Notes under the pieces: generated by a model
Databases searched by the model: none
What the model saw: only the letters and a program-made list of their open reading frames with translations
What the model was told of the DNA's origin: nothing
Shown: piece after piece, positions 34,159 to 46,301 of the stretch
Position numbering within the stretch: position 1 is the stretch's first letter
Layout of the letters: each line of letters begins with the position of its first letter
Translations under genes and position numbers: made by a program
Assembly: GCA_030549175.1 (NCBI GenBank)
Contig: JAUKUA010000005.1
Coordinates: 496,001 to 560,000 of the forward strand
Reading direction: 5' to 3'
Source of the DNA: Lasiosphaeris hirsuta
Lineage: Eukaryota; Ascomycota; Sordariomycetes; Sordariales; Lasiosphaeriaceae
DNA length: 64,000 nucleotides

Positions 34159-35488
34159 TATGACACAGGCCAGCCCACGAAGGTCTGGGGTGTGACAACC
34201 ACAAGATGAGGTATCAAATGTAAGGTCAGACTACAGAGCTTTAACCTTTTCCTAACTCTCGACTCAACCGTTCAGCGAACCACCCCGACAATTGCTATTG
34301 GTCTAGTTCAGAGCTTTCATACGACGAACTCAAGGACTTAATCTTCGTAAGGTTAATAAGTACAAGGTCTGATTCAGAGGTTTAGAACAGAACGGTGAGG
34401 GAGTTAACTGTCGTAATACAAAGTGGTAGAGAGCCAGGGAAAAGGAGATTCAGGGAGATGGAATGATCTAACAAAAGATAAGACACAATGCTTCGTAGTT
34501 GCAAGTCAGGAGAAACAAAAGGGTTTACAAGGTTGTATTACCTCTTAGCTTCACTGAAGTTTAGTTAATAATCTTTCTAGGTTTGTCCAAAGAGAACTAG
34601 GGAGCTTCTTCCTCTCGAGGATCCATCGTAAGGTACTAATACTACTTATAGAAGGCTATGTATAAGATATAAAGATACCAAAATACCTAAAGGATCTTCC
34701 TAGCTACCCATCGGTCCTAAATCCCCTTTCTAGCCGCCCGTCTCTTATACCTTATAAATCAGCGGCTACAAGCTAAGTAAAGCCGGCCTATCACACGTTA
34801 GTCCACGGCTGGTATTAGTACTTATCTATATAGCTTAAGTGGCATGGTATCTATTGCTACAGGTGTTCCTTCACGTCCTTGGTACTTTCGTTAGCTATAG
34901 CGCTGTTAGGTCGATCCTATGTCAGCTGTCATAGTAACGGTTCTCTTTATAACTTATACGTAGGGGTCATAGCCACCTGTTACCACTGAAGTTAGACTCC
35001 GGAGAACGTCGGATTCTAGGTCTTCTAAAGGAATGCTAGCGATAGCGGGGAGGTTTATAATTCGAAAGACTAACCATAGGACCTTAGCTAACAATGTAAG
35101 TAGGCCCTAATTACGATGTTAAGGTTAAGTAGCTTGTCTATAACAAATCTAAAGTTTAATAACATTACTTAGTACGGGTAAGATCTGTTATATGGTTACT
35201 TTGGCTTATAAGTGGTTTTAAGCATTCTATCGTAACCCGTAGGTACTTAGAAGAATCTACTGACCTATATGTCGGCTAAATAGGCTATTAGCTATATATA
35301 GAAGTATGTTCCGAGGTTGAGCTATGTTATAGCTATCCTCTGTGATAGTTCCCTTATCTACGTGATTTATGATAGATGTTCGTAAGTCAATGGGTATATA
35401 TATACGTGTGTAGTTCGTGCTACTAGTATAGGGCTCGGTTAAGGAGGTTAGTAACCCTATTAACCTAAGTAAGCTTATCAGTGTAATA
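34159..35488 (-). repeat. Left (3') LTR of element A, 1330 bp
   Basis: Plus-strand start TATGACACAGGCC (for TGTGACACAGG) and end GTGTAATA (for GTGTGACA). Same length as 37562-38891 and 44967-46296. The outer left end matches the unmutated solo copy closely, while the inner right end carries many C-to-T/G-to-A changes. Confidence 0.88.
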
Positions 35489-37561
35489 CTATCCCCCTCC
35501 TAAGAAGACTCGCCTCGAGTCCCTAGGTTAATAACCCTAAGGTCCTTAGGCTTATGTAAGTGTTTGATATAGAAGTCTCAAAGCTCTTAGATATTAGAGA
35601 AGTATTCGTATAGTTCCTAGGTCTAATTCTTCTTATCAAGGTATTCTTTCTATTTAATATAATACTCTATTATCCCTTTCGTAGTACGGGAGTTCATAAT
35701 CTCTTCTATTACAAATTCCTTAAGGTAAATATTTCCTATTTACTTTAAAACCTAAATAGGGTTAGAGATCGGCTAAGAGCCAGTTCGGAAAGGCTCAATG
35801 AGAGATATGTAAATGGTAAGATAAATCTTCTAATATTCCGGGATTTCGAGTTTCATAGCTATGAGAGATATTACCTTAGAGATCTTAAATAGGCCGAGTA
35901 GTTTTTTGTCTAACTTCTTAGAAGGTTTCTTAGTCTTAATATTCCGTATGTTAAGTATTACTAGTTGTTTTTTTTAAAGGAAGGTACTTCCGTTCATTTC
36001 TAATCTATATACTTCTTTATCCGTTTCCGAGATTTCTTAAAGGTTTTACAAAGATTCTCGTAGACTATCGTCATCTAGTAAGTTATGATTTCGTTATATA
36101 GATTACGTATAGACTTATTTAGTAGGTTATTTATAGCTAGATAGTAACCATAATTAACGTAGAAGGGAGAGCTACCAGTAGAAGTCGATTTGGCATTATT
36201 TTATATAAATTCTACTATAAGTAATAAGGTATCTTAGTTATTTATCTTATAGTTAACGAAGACTCTGAGATAAGCCTCGATGTATTAGTTAAGACGTTTA
36301 GTCTAGTTATCTATTTCGGAGTAAAATAAGGTTAATATCTTTAGCTTAATTCCGACATGTTTAAGAAAGTTATACTAAAGGCTTACGTTAAACCGTAAAT
36401 CTCGATTAGAGATGATACTAATAGGTATACCGTAATATTTTTAATATTTATAAGTAAAGAGAAAGATTAAGTTTTCTATCTTCTTAGTGTTATCTTTTAA
36501 AGGAATAAAGTATACCATTTTAGTAAAGGTATCGACAATGACTTAGATAGAACTATATCTATTAAAAAGAGGAAGGTCCGTTATAAAGTCTATTGAAATG
36601 AGCCTCTAAGAAGAATATTCTAATTTAATCAGATAAAGTAGTTTAAAAAGAAGGTAACATCTTAGCTTATTACTTTGACACTCATAACAAGAGCGTATAA
36701 ACTTAGTAACGTCCTTCTTAAGATTCTATTAGTACATATACCGTCTAATAAGTTTAACGGTCTTATTTATACCTATGTAACTTACTATCTTAGTATCGTA
36801 TTCGAAGTAGATAATCTAAATCTTAAGTTCCTTATTATTAGAGATCCAAATGTGATTCTTTATAAATAAGATTTTATCTTCGTTAGTTACGTCTTTTCTA
36901 AGGGAAACCAAGGCCTTCTGATACGTTTCGTCTGTAAGAGTAGTAGTTTTAATTTACTCGAAGAATTCTTTGTTTCATTTTAGTATTAGAATACTATAAA
37001 GACGGGCTTTCGAGAGTATAAATGTTTAAAGCCTCTAAATAGGAAAAATGTTCCTTATTTAAAACCGAGGTTATCAGCTAGTTTTTATCTCCCCCTTTAG
37101 AAAGGTACTCTTCGTACCGTGAGAGGACGTTAGCCTTAGTATTTTATGTACCGGAGTAGAAATTGATAACGAAGTCGAAAGTAGTAAGCTACTAGGCCTA
37201 TTAGGCCTAGCGGCAGTTAAGGACCTTTACGGTCTAGAACTATTTTAAATTATAATAATCTAAGAAGACTTCGATTCGATATTTAGTACCCTCGAGATAA
37301 TGTCTCTAACGTTAGAAGTAGTTAACTATTATTAAGAGCTTCTTATTATAGATCTCGTAGTTAATTTCTATAGAGATTAGTTTTCTTAAATAAAACGCTA
37401 TAGGATATATCTTATCGTCATCTTACTTTTATGACATTATTCCTTCTAACGTATAGTCTAAAGTATTAGGTTTGATAATAAGTAGTTTACTAAGGTCGAA
37501 ATAAACTAGAATAGGAGCTTTAGTAAAAGCTTTCTTTAACACTTTAAATGCTATATTTATC
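35489..37561 (-). pseudogene. Element A pol remnant, C-terminal part (RNase H side, integrase, chromodomain)
   Basis: Reading the minus strand, the integrase and chromodomain segments correspond position by position to those of element B (39640-40080 and 38960-39135). Catalytic and structural Trp/Gln codons have become stops. The pol sequence continues at 46302 after the element B insertion. Confidence 0.75.
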
Positions 37562-38891
37562 TATGACACAGGCCAACCTACGAAGGTCTGGGGTGTGACA
37601 ACCACAAGGTGAGATATCAACTGGAGAGTCAGACTACAGAACTTTAACCTTTTCCTAACTCTCGACTCAACCGTTCAGCGAACCACCCCGACAATTGCTG
37701 TTGGTCAAGTTCAAAGCTTTCACACGATAAACTCAGGGACTTGATCTTCGCAAGGCTTGATAAAGCTCAAGGTCCGATTCAGAGGTTTAGAACAGAACGG
37801 TAAGGGAGTTAACTATCGCAATACAAAGTGGTAGAGAGCCAGGGAGAAGGAGGTTCAAGGAGATAGAATGATCCAACGGAAGATAAGACACAATACTTCG
37901 CAGTTACAAGTCAGGAGAAACAGAAGGGTTCACAAGGTTATATTACCCCTCAGCTTCACTGAAGTTCAGCTGATAATCTTTCTAAGTTTGTCCAAAGAGA
38001 ACTAAGGAGCTTCTTCCTCTCGAGGATCCGTCGCAACATACCTGTCCTACTTATGGGAGGCTATGTACAAGATACAAGGATACCAGAATACCTAAAAGAT
38101 CCTCCTAGCCACCCGTCGGTCCCGAATCTCCTTTCTAACCGCCCGTCTCTCGCGCCCTACAAATCTGTGGCTACATACTAAGTAAAGCCGGCCCATCACA
38201 CGTTAGTCCATGGCCGGTATTAGTACTTATCCATACAGCTCTAGCGGCATAGTGTCCATTACTATAGATGTTCCTTCACGTCCTTAGTACTTACGTTGGC
38301 TATAACACTGTTAGGTCGATCCCGTATCGGCTGTTACAGTAACGGTTCCCTTCGTGACTTATACGCGGGAGTCACGGCTACTTGTTACTACTAAAGCTAA
38401 ACTCTAGAGAACGTCAGGTTCTAAGTCTTCTAAAGGAATGCCGGTAGTAACAGGAAGGTCTATGATTCGAAAGACTAGCTACAGAGTCTAGGCTAACTAT
38501 ATAGGCCCTAACTACGATACTAAGGTTAATTAGCTTGTCTATGACAAATCTAAAGTCTAATAATGTTACTTAACGTAGGTAAGATCCGTTATACGGTTGT
38601 TCTAGCTTATAAGTAGTTCTAAGTATTCCGTCGTAACCCGTAGATACTTAGGAGAATCCGTTGACCTACATGTCGGCTAAATAGACCATAAGCCACGTGT
38701 AAGATCGTGTCCCGAGGTTAAGCCACGTTATAGCCATCCTTTATGATAGTTCTCTTATCTACATAATCTATAATAAATGTTCGTAAGTCAATAAGTATAT
38801 ACTTCTTATGTATAATTCATACTACTGGTATACGGCTCGGTTAAGGAGGTTAGTAACCTTTGTTAACCTAGGTAAGCTTACTAGTATAATA
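37562..38891 (-). repeat. Left (3') LTR of element B, 1330 bp
   Basis: TATGACACAGGCC at the outer end, CTAGTATAATA (for CCAGTGTGACA) at the inner end. Lightly mutated at the left and more so towards the interior. Confidence 0.88.
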
Positions 38892-41800
38892 CTATCCCCC
38901 TTCCTAAGAAGACTCGCCCCGAGTCCCTAGGTTAATAACCCTAGGATCCTTAGGCTTATGTAGGTATTTAACGTAGAAGTCCCAAAGTTCCTAAGTATTA
39001 AAGAAGTATTTATATAGTTCCTAAGTCTAATCTTTTTCTTCGGGATACCTATCCCATTTGATACGATATTTTATTACCCCTTTCTTAGTACGAGAGTTCA
39101 TGATATCTTTTACTACAAATTTCTTAGGATAAATATCTCCTACTTACTCTAAGACCCGAATAAGGTTAGAGATCGGTTAAGAACCAGTTTAAAAAGGTTT
39201 AATGAAGGAGACATAAAAGGTAAGATAAATTTTCTAACACTCCGAAAGTTCGAGTTTCATAGTTATAAGAGATACCACCTTAAAGATTTTAAACGGGCCG
39301 AGTAACTTCTTATCTAGTTTCTTAGAAAGTCTCTTAGTCCTAATATTCCGTATGTCAAGTATTACCAGTTGTTTCTCTTTAAAGGAAGGTACTTCCGTTC
39401 ACTTCCGATCTACATACTTCTTTATCTATTCTCAAGATTCTTTAAAAGTCTCACAGTAGTTCTTATAGACCGTTATCATCTAGTATGCCATGATCTCACT
39501 ATATAGATTATACGTAGACTCGTCAAGTAAATTATTAACGGCCAGATGATATCTATAGTTAACGTAGAAGGGAGAGCTACTAATGGAAGTCGATTAGGTG
39601 TTATTCTACGTGAATTTAACTATAGGTAATAGGATATCTTAATTATTTATCTTATAGTTAACAAAGACTCTGAAGTAGGCCTCGATATACTAATTGAGAC
39701 GTTCGGTCTAGTCGTCTATTTTGGGGTAAAACGAGGTTGACATTCTTAATTTGACTCTGACATGTTTAAGAAAATCTCGCCAAAGTCTTACATTAAACTA
39801 TAAGTTCTGATCAGAGATAATACTAATAAGTATACCGTGATTTTTCTAACATTCATAGGTAAAGATTAAGATCAAGTCTTTTATCTTCTTAACATCGTCT
39901 CTTAAGGTAATAAAATATACTATCTTAGTAAAAGTATCGATAATAACCTAAATGAAGTTATATCTATTTAAGAGAGGAAGATCTATTATAAAGTCTATTA
40001 ATATGAGCCTCTAAGGAGAATATTCTAACTTAATTAAGTAAAATAACCCAAAAGGAAGGTAACGTCTTAGCTTATTACTTTGACACTCGTGATAGGAGCA
40101 TATAAACTTAACGACGTCTTCTTTAAGGTTTTACCAATATATATACTATCTAATAAGTTTAACGGTCTTATCTATGCCTATATAGCCTACTACTTTGATA
40201 TTATATTCAAAGTAGATAATCTAGATCTTAAGCTCCTAGTTATTAAGGATCTAAATACAATTCTTTATAAATAAGATTCCTTCTTCGTTAGTTATATTCT
40301 TTCTAAGAAATATCAAAGCCTTCTGATACGTTTCGTCTATAAGTATAGTAGCCTTAACTTACTCGAGGAATTCCTCGTTTTATTTTAATGTTAGAATGTT
40401 ATAAAGGTATGCTTTTGAGAGTATAAACATAAGAACCTTAGAGTATAAAAAATGCTCTTTATTTAAAACAGAGGTTATCGGCTAGTTTTTATCCCCCCCT
40501 TTCAGAAAGTACTCTTTACGCCGTGAGAAAGTATCTACCTTGGCATTCTATGTACCGGGATAGAAATTAATAACGAAATCGAAGGTAACGAGCTATTAGG
40601 CCCATCGGGCCTAGTAATAGTTAAGGACCTTTACGGTCTAGAAGTATTCTAGATTACGATAATCCGAGAAGACTTCGATATGGTATTTAATACCCTTAAG
40701 GTAATACCTCTAACGTTAGAAACAATTAACTATCGTTAAGAGTTCCTTGTCATAGATCTCATAGTTCATTTCTACAGAAATTAACTTTCTTAAGTAAAAT
40801 ACTATAAGATATATCTTACCGTCATCTTACTTCTATGACATTATTCCTCCTAACACGTAATCAGAGGTGTCAGGTTCGATAATAGGTAGCTTATTAAGGT
40901 CGAAATAGACTAAAACAGAGGCTTTAGTAAAGGCTTTCTTTAACGCTTTAAATATAACGTTCATCTAATTATTCTATGTCTAGGTTTTCTAGGTTAGGTT
41001 AGTAAAATCAGTAAGTAGTTTAGTAATACGTAAGTACCCCTTGATATAATACCTATAGAAGTTCGTAAATCTATTAAATTATTAGACTTCTTTTACCGAT
41101 TTCGGCTGTTCCTATAAGAAGATATATTCTATCTTATCCTTTGACATTACGATACCTTTAACACTAATAATATAACCTAGGTATTTTAATTCCTTAATAT
41201 CCCATATACACTTAGAGGGATTAATAGTAAGGTTATACTTCTAAAGTTACTTAAGGACTTCAACGACAATTTTGTCGTACTCCTTCTTAGAGCTAGCATA
41301 AATAAAAAAGTCGTCAATATAAGATAAGAGACCTTGATCGATAAGATCTCGAAAGATATGATTTATCATATCTTAAAAGGTAGTAAGAACATTAGTAAGG
41401 CCGAAAGATATTATATTAAACTTAAAGAGACTGTAATAAGTTCGAAATACTATTTTCTATTTGTAGCCTTCCTTTATCCAAATTAAATTAAAACCTAATT
41501 TCAGATCTATCTTTATAAAGATAATAGATCTAACGAAGATGTCTTAAAGTTTAGTAATTAGAAGTAGCAGATAGTAGTTTTTAATAGTTCGTTCGTTAAT
41601 CTTTCGATAGTCGACTATAGGGTAGAGGTTTTCTAGGTTTCTTATAACTACCTTCTCCAGTAATACTTCCTTATCTACAAAGAAAATAAGCGAAGAACAT
41701 AGTAATTTTAATTCCTATATCTTACCTTCTCTAAGTATCTAGTCTAACCATTTACGGAAGATTTTCTTTTCTAATAGTAACATAGGATAAAGAAGTCTTT

Positions 41801-44800
41801 ATAAAAGCTTCTCGTCTCTAATAATATTAATTACGTAGTCCCATAGCTAGTGATCTAATAGCCGTTAGGCCGCTTCGGGAGATGCTAGAGAGACAAAATT
41901 CCTAAATCTTTCGGAGATATCTTAAACGTAGGACGTTATGACATTTACGATCGAGCTTTTATTTCCTAAGATTGTAAGAGAAGTACAGTTTTAGTAACAG
42001 TAGTCTAAACTAAAAGCTATTTTCGATGTGTCAAGGTCTTATAGATAGTCCGGTTAGTACTATTGTAGCTACTAGTATAGAAGAAGGACGTTACATTTTA
42101 TGTCGAGGGGAGAGATTTCAAACGCTATATAAAAAAAGTACTCTACTTGGTACCGTAAAACGATTTCCTTAGTATATTCTTTACCTGATTTAAGGTTAAT
42201 AGTTCTATTAAAGGCTTCCAAAGGTTTCGGAATCGTTTTATAAACGTAAGAGATATTCCATCTTTTAACAAAATCTTTACTTATAACTAGGCCTAAGGTA
42301 CCAAGGTCTAAGAGTACTTTGACGGAGATTTCCTCAGCTTCATAGTAGACGATGATTATAGGAATAATCTTATGGGTACTATAATATGGTTCGTAGCTTT
42401 ACTTAACCTTCTTATAAAAGGGTCTATCCGTGTCATGATAGGTACGCTTCTTAGTAAAAGTTACGGCGTGTCAAGACACAGTTCCCGACGCCGTGAGTTT
42501 CGAGATACCTATTAAAAATCTAATATATCTTTACTATCAGATAGTTCAATAACACGAGGAAAAAGCTTAGAATAGTCCTTTTCTGTTATTATAACAATCT
42601 TAGCCCTTTTAGATAGTTAAGAAGAAACATTCTTGTTTTTATTTTTTCCGTGTTTAGTCCTAGTTCTAGAGATTTTTCCAAATAGCCTAGGAATATCCTT
42701 ACCATCCTCGGTTTTCCTACTATAACATTCGAGGGTGTTATGGCCTTAACGTCTACAATGGTAATATCCTTTACTTACCTTATGTTAGTTAATTTCGGCT
42801 TAGTTTATCCCGGTGATAGCTTCCTTATAGGTCTACCAATACTTTATCTAAGTAAGTACCGGAAGGTTGTCCTCTTTATCCTATTACTTCCGCTTCGGGC
42901 CTTTCTTAAGCTTTCCTTTTATGGGTACTAGACCAGAACGAGAGCTAGAGATATTAATTTCTTCTTAGTAATTGTCCTTCTTCAAACACTCCTTACTATT
43001 CGAAGTAAACTCTCCTTTTCCCTACTTAGCTTTATGATTAATTTCACAGTTCTTCATTTTATCTTTATAAATTAAACTAATAGTAACGACAACTTTGAGA
43101 AAGTTAATATCGTCGGTAGGGAGATATCTTATACGTAAATAGATTAAGTCTATTATAGTATCGGAGATAATATTAATAACTAGTAATTATAAGGCTTACC
43201 TATTAAGATCGATAGTATAGTTAAGTTCCTAAAACTTTATTATATACTTATTCACATCTCTATCATAGGTTAGGGCTTTCATAGCCTTATAGTCCTTAAC
43301 TCTTCGTACTAAGTTATAGAAACGTTCGACTATGGCGGTAACATAGTTATTTTATTAATCTATTAGGCTAAGCTTTTTAATCTGGGTCCCTCTTTTCTAA
43401 TACCATTCGAAGGTAGTACCCTTAGTAAAAGTACCGACAAAACCAATTTTAGCTTTGTCGTCGAGGAAACTTTACTCGTAGATACTAAAGTACTCCTTAA
43501 CGGAACGTTACCATGTCTCGAACTCGCCCTTATCCCTTTTATTATATTTTTCAGGTTTTACCATAGTTATAGTAGTACCCTGACCACGGGATTCCTAAAT
43601 TATATTAATATTATTACGAATCAAGTCTTAGTTAGTACAGATAAGGTCGAGAAAAATTACCATAGGATTACATAAAGGTAAGGGGCTCCGGAAACCCGGA
43701 CCCTAAGATCCTAGGGGTCCCGGAGGCCTAGGTAAGCCTCCTAGTGATCTAGAGAGGCTAGGCGGTAGACTCACATGATAGTAGTCATCGTCCGAATTAT
43801 TATTATTACCGTTATCCGGAGGAGGTAATATTCCTATTTTGGTATAACGGAGAGGTAAGTTTCCTCCGGTATTTCCACTTCTTATTCTAACATTAGAATT
43901 TTACATACTATCGACCTGTCTCCGGGCTCGTGCCGAGATTTCTTAGGTAGCCTTTCTTTGAAGGTTTCGGTCCGAGAAGGGGTCTTCATCTTAATCGAAG
44001 TACCGTGTAGAGGTTAATTTCTTAGACGGTTATGACGATCGTTATAAGGATTTAATAGATAAGATCTTTTATAAACGTGTCATAGCTCTTTAGATAATCT
44101 GTTCCTTATCATAAGACCTTACTTATGTTAACCTTAAGGCGAGAGCTTCTTCAACGAGGTTGTTAAAATAGGCCTTAAGCTAATCGAATAATTCTTAGTC
44201 TTTCGGGGTCTGTAATACTCCCAGTTGTTAAAGTGCCATGAGAGAGTTAAGCTGGCTTTAGGCCGTGGTAGACCAATGGCTAAATTCTATGTTATGGTAA
44301 TCTTGTTAAGCCTGTTTTTCTTCTTAGATACGAAGGAGTTTCTTAACTCAGATAAGTTTAACGTTTTATTCCCTAGCTCATACTTCCTAATCTCGTATTT
44401 GTTACACTTGTCGCTACTTCTATTTAGCAATTTCCTTACGAAAAGCTTCAGTACGTATAACGACGAGGTTAAGGGATTTTTCCTGTTAGGCCGTTTATGT
44501 AGTAAATTAGGCTAATTTCTAGTTAACCTCGATGCTAAAGGTAATATAAAAGACTTCTAATTCCTACCGACTACTTTTAAGGACATATTAGTTTGTCCGG
44601 ACGTACTATATTATTAACTAATAGTTAGTGACTAAGGCGGTAAATATAAAAGTAAGAAAATCGAGCCTTTCCTTGTCTTCACGTATATTATTAACAAAGA
44701 AATAAAGTTCTTTGTAAGCTTTAACGACCTAGTTATAGAGGTGAATAAACTATTGAGGTAGTTTAGTAAGGGTTTTGGAGCTTAATAGGAATATAGGAAA

Positions 44801-44966
44801 CTTCTTAATGGTCTGTATCTCTATTTTAGGAGGTTCCTAGATCATAAGGTCGGTTCTAAGGTTAGGTTTAGTTTCTCGACCCCGGAGCGTAGCCGAGTAT
44901 AATATAGGGTTACCGGCTATCGTGATAGGTAAGGGGAGAGGTGTTCTTAGATTAAGAAAGATTATC
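38892..44966 (-). pseudogene. RIP-mutated gag-pol of element B
   Basis: Read on the minus strand from right to left: gag-like region (44.9-42.8 kb); zinc knuckle in which the first Cys reads Tyr (YYHCRR*GHNTLEC, about 42770-42725); protease; RT with FGLTNV (family FGLTNA) near 41400 and YIDD at 41310-41321; RNase H; integrase with IDFIIDLP near 39985 and a TERLN segment near 39700; chromodomain KYRIKWDRYPEEKD near 39040. A purine-rich AGGAAGGGGGATAG abuts the 3' LTR and is the probable polypurine tract. Multiple TAG/TAA stops replace Trp and Gln. No intact ORF remains. Confidence 0.82.
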
Positions 44967-46296
44967 TGTGACATAAGCTAACCTATGAAGGTCTAAGGTG
45001 TAATAACCATAAGGTAAGATATTAACTAGAGAGTTAGACTATAAAGCTTTAACCTTTTTTTAACTCTTGACTTAACCGTTTAGCAAACTATCCCGATAAT
45101 TACTATTGGTTAAGTTTAAAGCTTTTATACGATGAACTTAGGGACTTAATCTTCGTAAGGCTTGATAAAGCTTAAGGTCTGATTTAAAGGTTTAGAATAG
45201 AACGGTAAGGGAGTTAACTGTTGTAATATAAAGTGGTAGAGAGCTAGGGAGAAGGAGGTTTAGGGAGATAGAATGATTTAACGGAAGATAAGACATAATA
45301 CTTCGTAGTTACAAGTCAGGAGAAACAGAAGGGTTCATAAGGTTGTATTACCCCTCAGCTTCACTGAAGTTCAATTGATAATCTTTCTAGGTTTGTCTAA
45401 AGAGAACTAGGAAGCTTCTTCCTCTCGAGGATCCGTCATAACGTATCTATCCTACTTATGGGAGGCTATATATAAGATACAAGGATACTAGAATATCTGA
45501 AGGATCCTCCTAGCCGCCCGTCGGTCCCAAATCTCCTTTCTAGCCGCCCGTCTCTCACGCCCTACAAATCCGTGGCTACATGCCAAGTGAAGCCGGCTCA
45601 TCACACGTCGGTCCATGGCCGGTATTAGTACTTATCCATACAGCTCTAGCGGCATGGTGTCCATTACTACGGATGTTCCTTTACGTCCTTAGTACTTACG
45701 TTAACTACAGCACTGTTAGGTCGATCCCGTGTCGGCTGTCACAGTAACGGTTCCCTTCGTGACTCACACGCGGGGGTCGCGGCTACTTGTTACTACTGAA
45801 GCTAGACTCCGGAGAACGTCGGGTTCTAGGTCTTCTAAAGGAATGCCGGTGGTAGTAGGGAGGTCCATGATTCAAAAGACCAGCTGTAGGGTCTGGGCTG
45901 ACTGTACAGGCCCTGACCACGATGCTGAGGTTGATTAGCTTGTCCATAATAAATCTGAAGTCTAATGACGTTACCTAGCGCGGGCGAGATCCGTTGTACG
46001 GCTGTTCTGGCTTGTGAGTGGTTCTGGGCATTCCGTCGTAACCCGTGGGTGCTTAGGAGAATCCGCTGACCTACGTGTCGGCTGAATAGACCATAAGCTA
46101 CGCGTGGGATCGTGTCCCGAGGTTGAGCCACGTTATGGCCATCCTCTGTGATGGTTCCCTTATCCACGTGATCCGTGATGGATGTTCGTGGGTCAATGGG
46201 TATGTGCTTCTTGTGTGTGGTTCGTGCCACTGGTGTACGGCTCGGTCAAGGAGGTCAGTGACCTTTGTTGACCTAGGTGAGCTTACCAGTGTGACA
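44967..46296 (-). repeat. Right (5') LTR of element B, 1330 bp, with strong internal RIP gradient
   Basis: Plus-strand start TGTGACATAAGC, end ACCAGTGTGACA. The first about 550 bp (inner side) are heavily C-to-T/G-to-A mutated relative to the solo copy at 61261-62588, while the last about 700 bp (outer side) differ at few positions. An open frame of about 130 codons on the LTR sense strand (46230-45835) is preserved in this outer half but lacks an ATG start in this copy. Confidence 0.88.
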
Positions 46297-46301
46297 TTAT
46301 C

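Larger units (their letters stand above)
37562..46296 (-). mobile_element. Element B: Ty3/Gypsy chromovirus, family G, nested in element A
   Basis: 8735 bp bounded by two 1330-bp LTRs (37562-38891, 44967-46296) and by 5-bp direct repeats TTATC (37557-37561 and 46297-46301). Removal restores the A sequence, as a comparison with B's own interior at 40960-40990 shows. Coded on the minus strand: gag with zinc knuckle at about 42725-42770, RT with intact YIDD at 41310-41321, integrase and chromodomain. It is the youngest complete element in the window by nesting order. Confidence 0.9.

Noticed and set aside
36675..40274. Similar 64-codon plus-strand frames at 36675-36869 and 40080-40274, at first looking like a conserved small protein
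   Set aside because: They are the antisense of the homologous integrase segments in elements A and B; their similarity reflects element homology.
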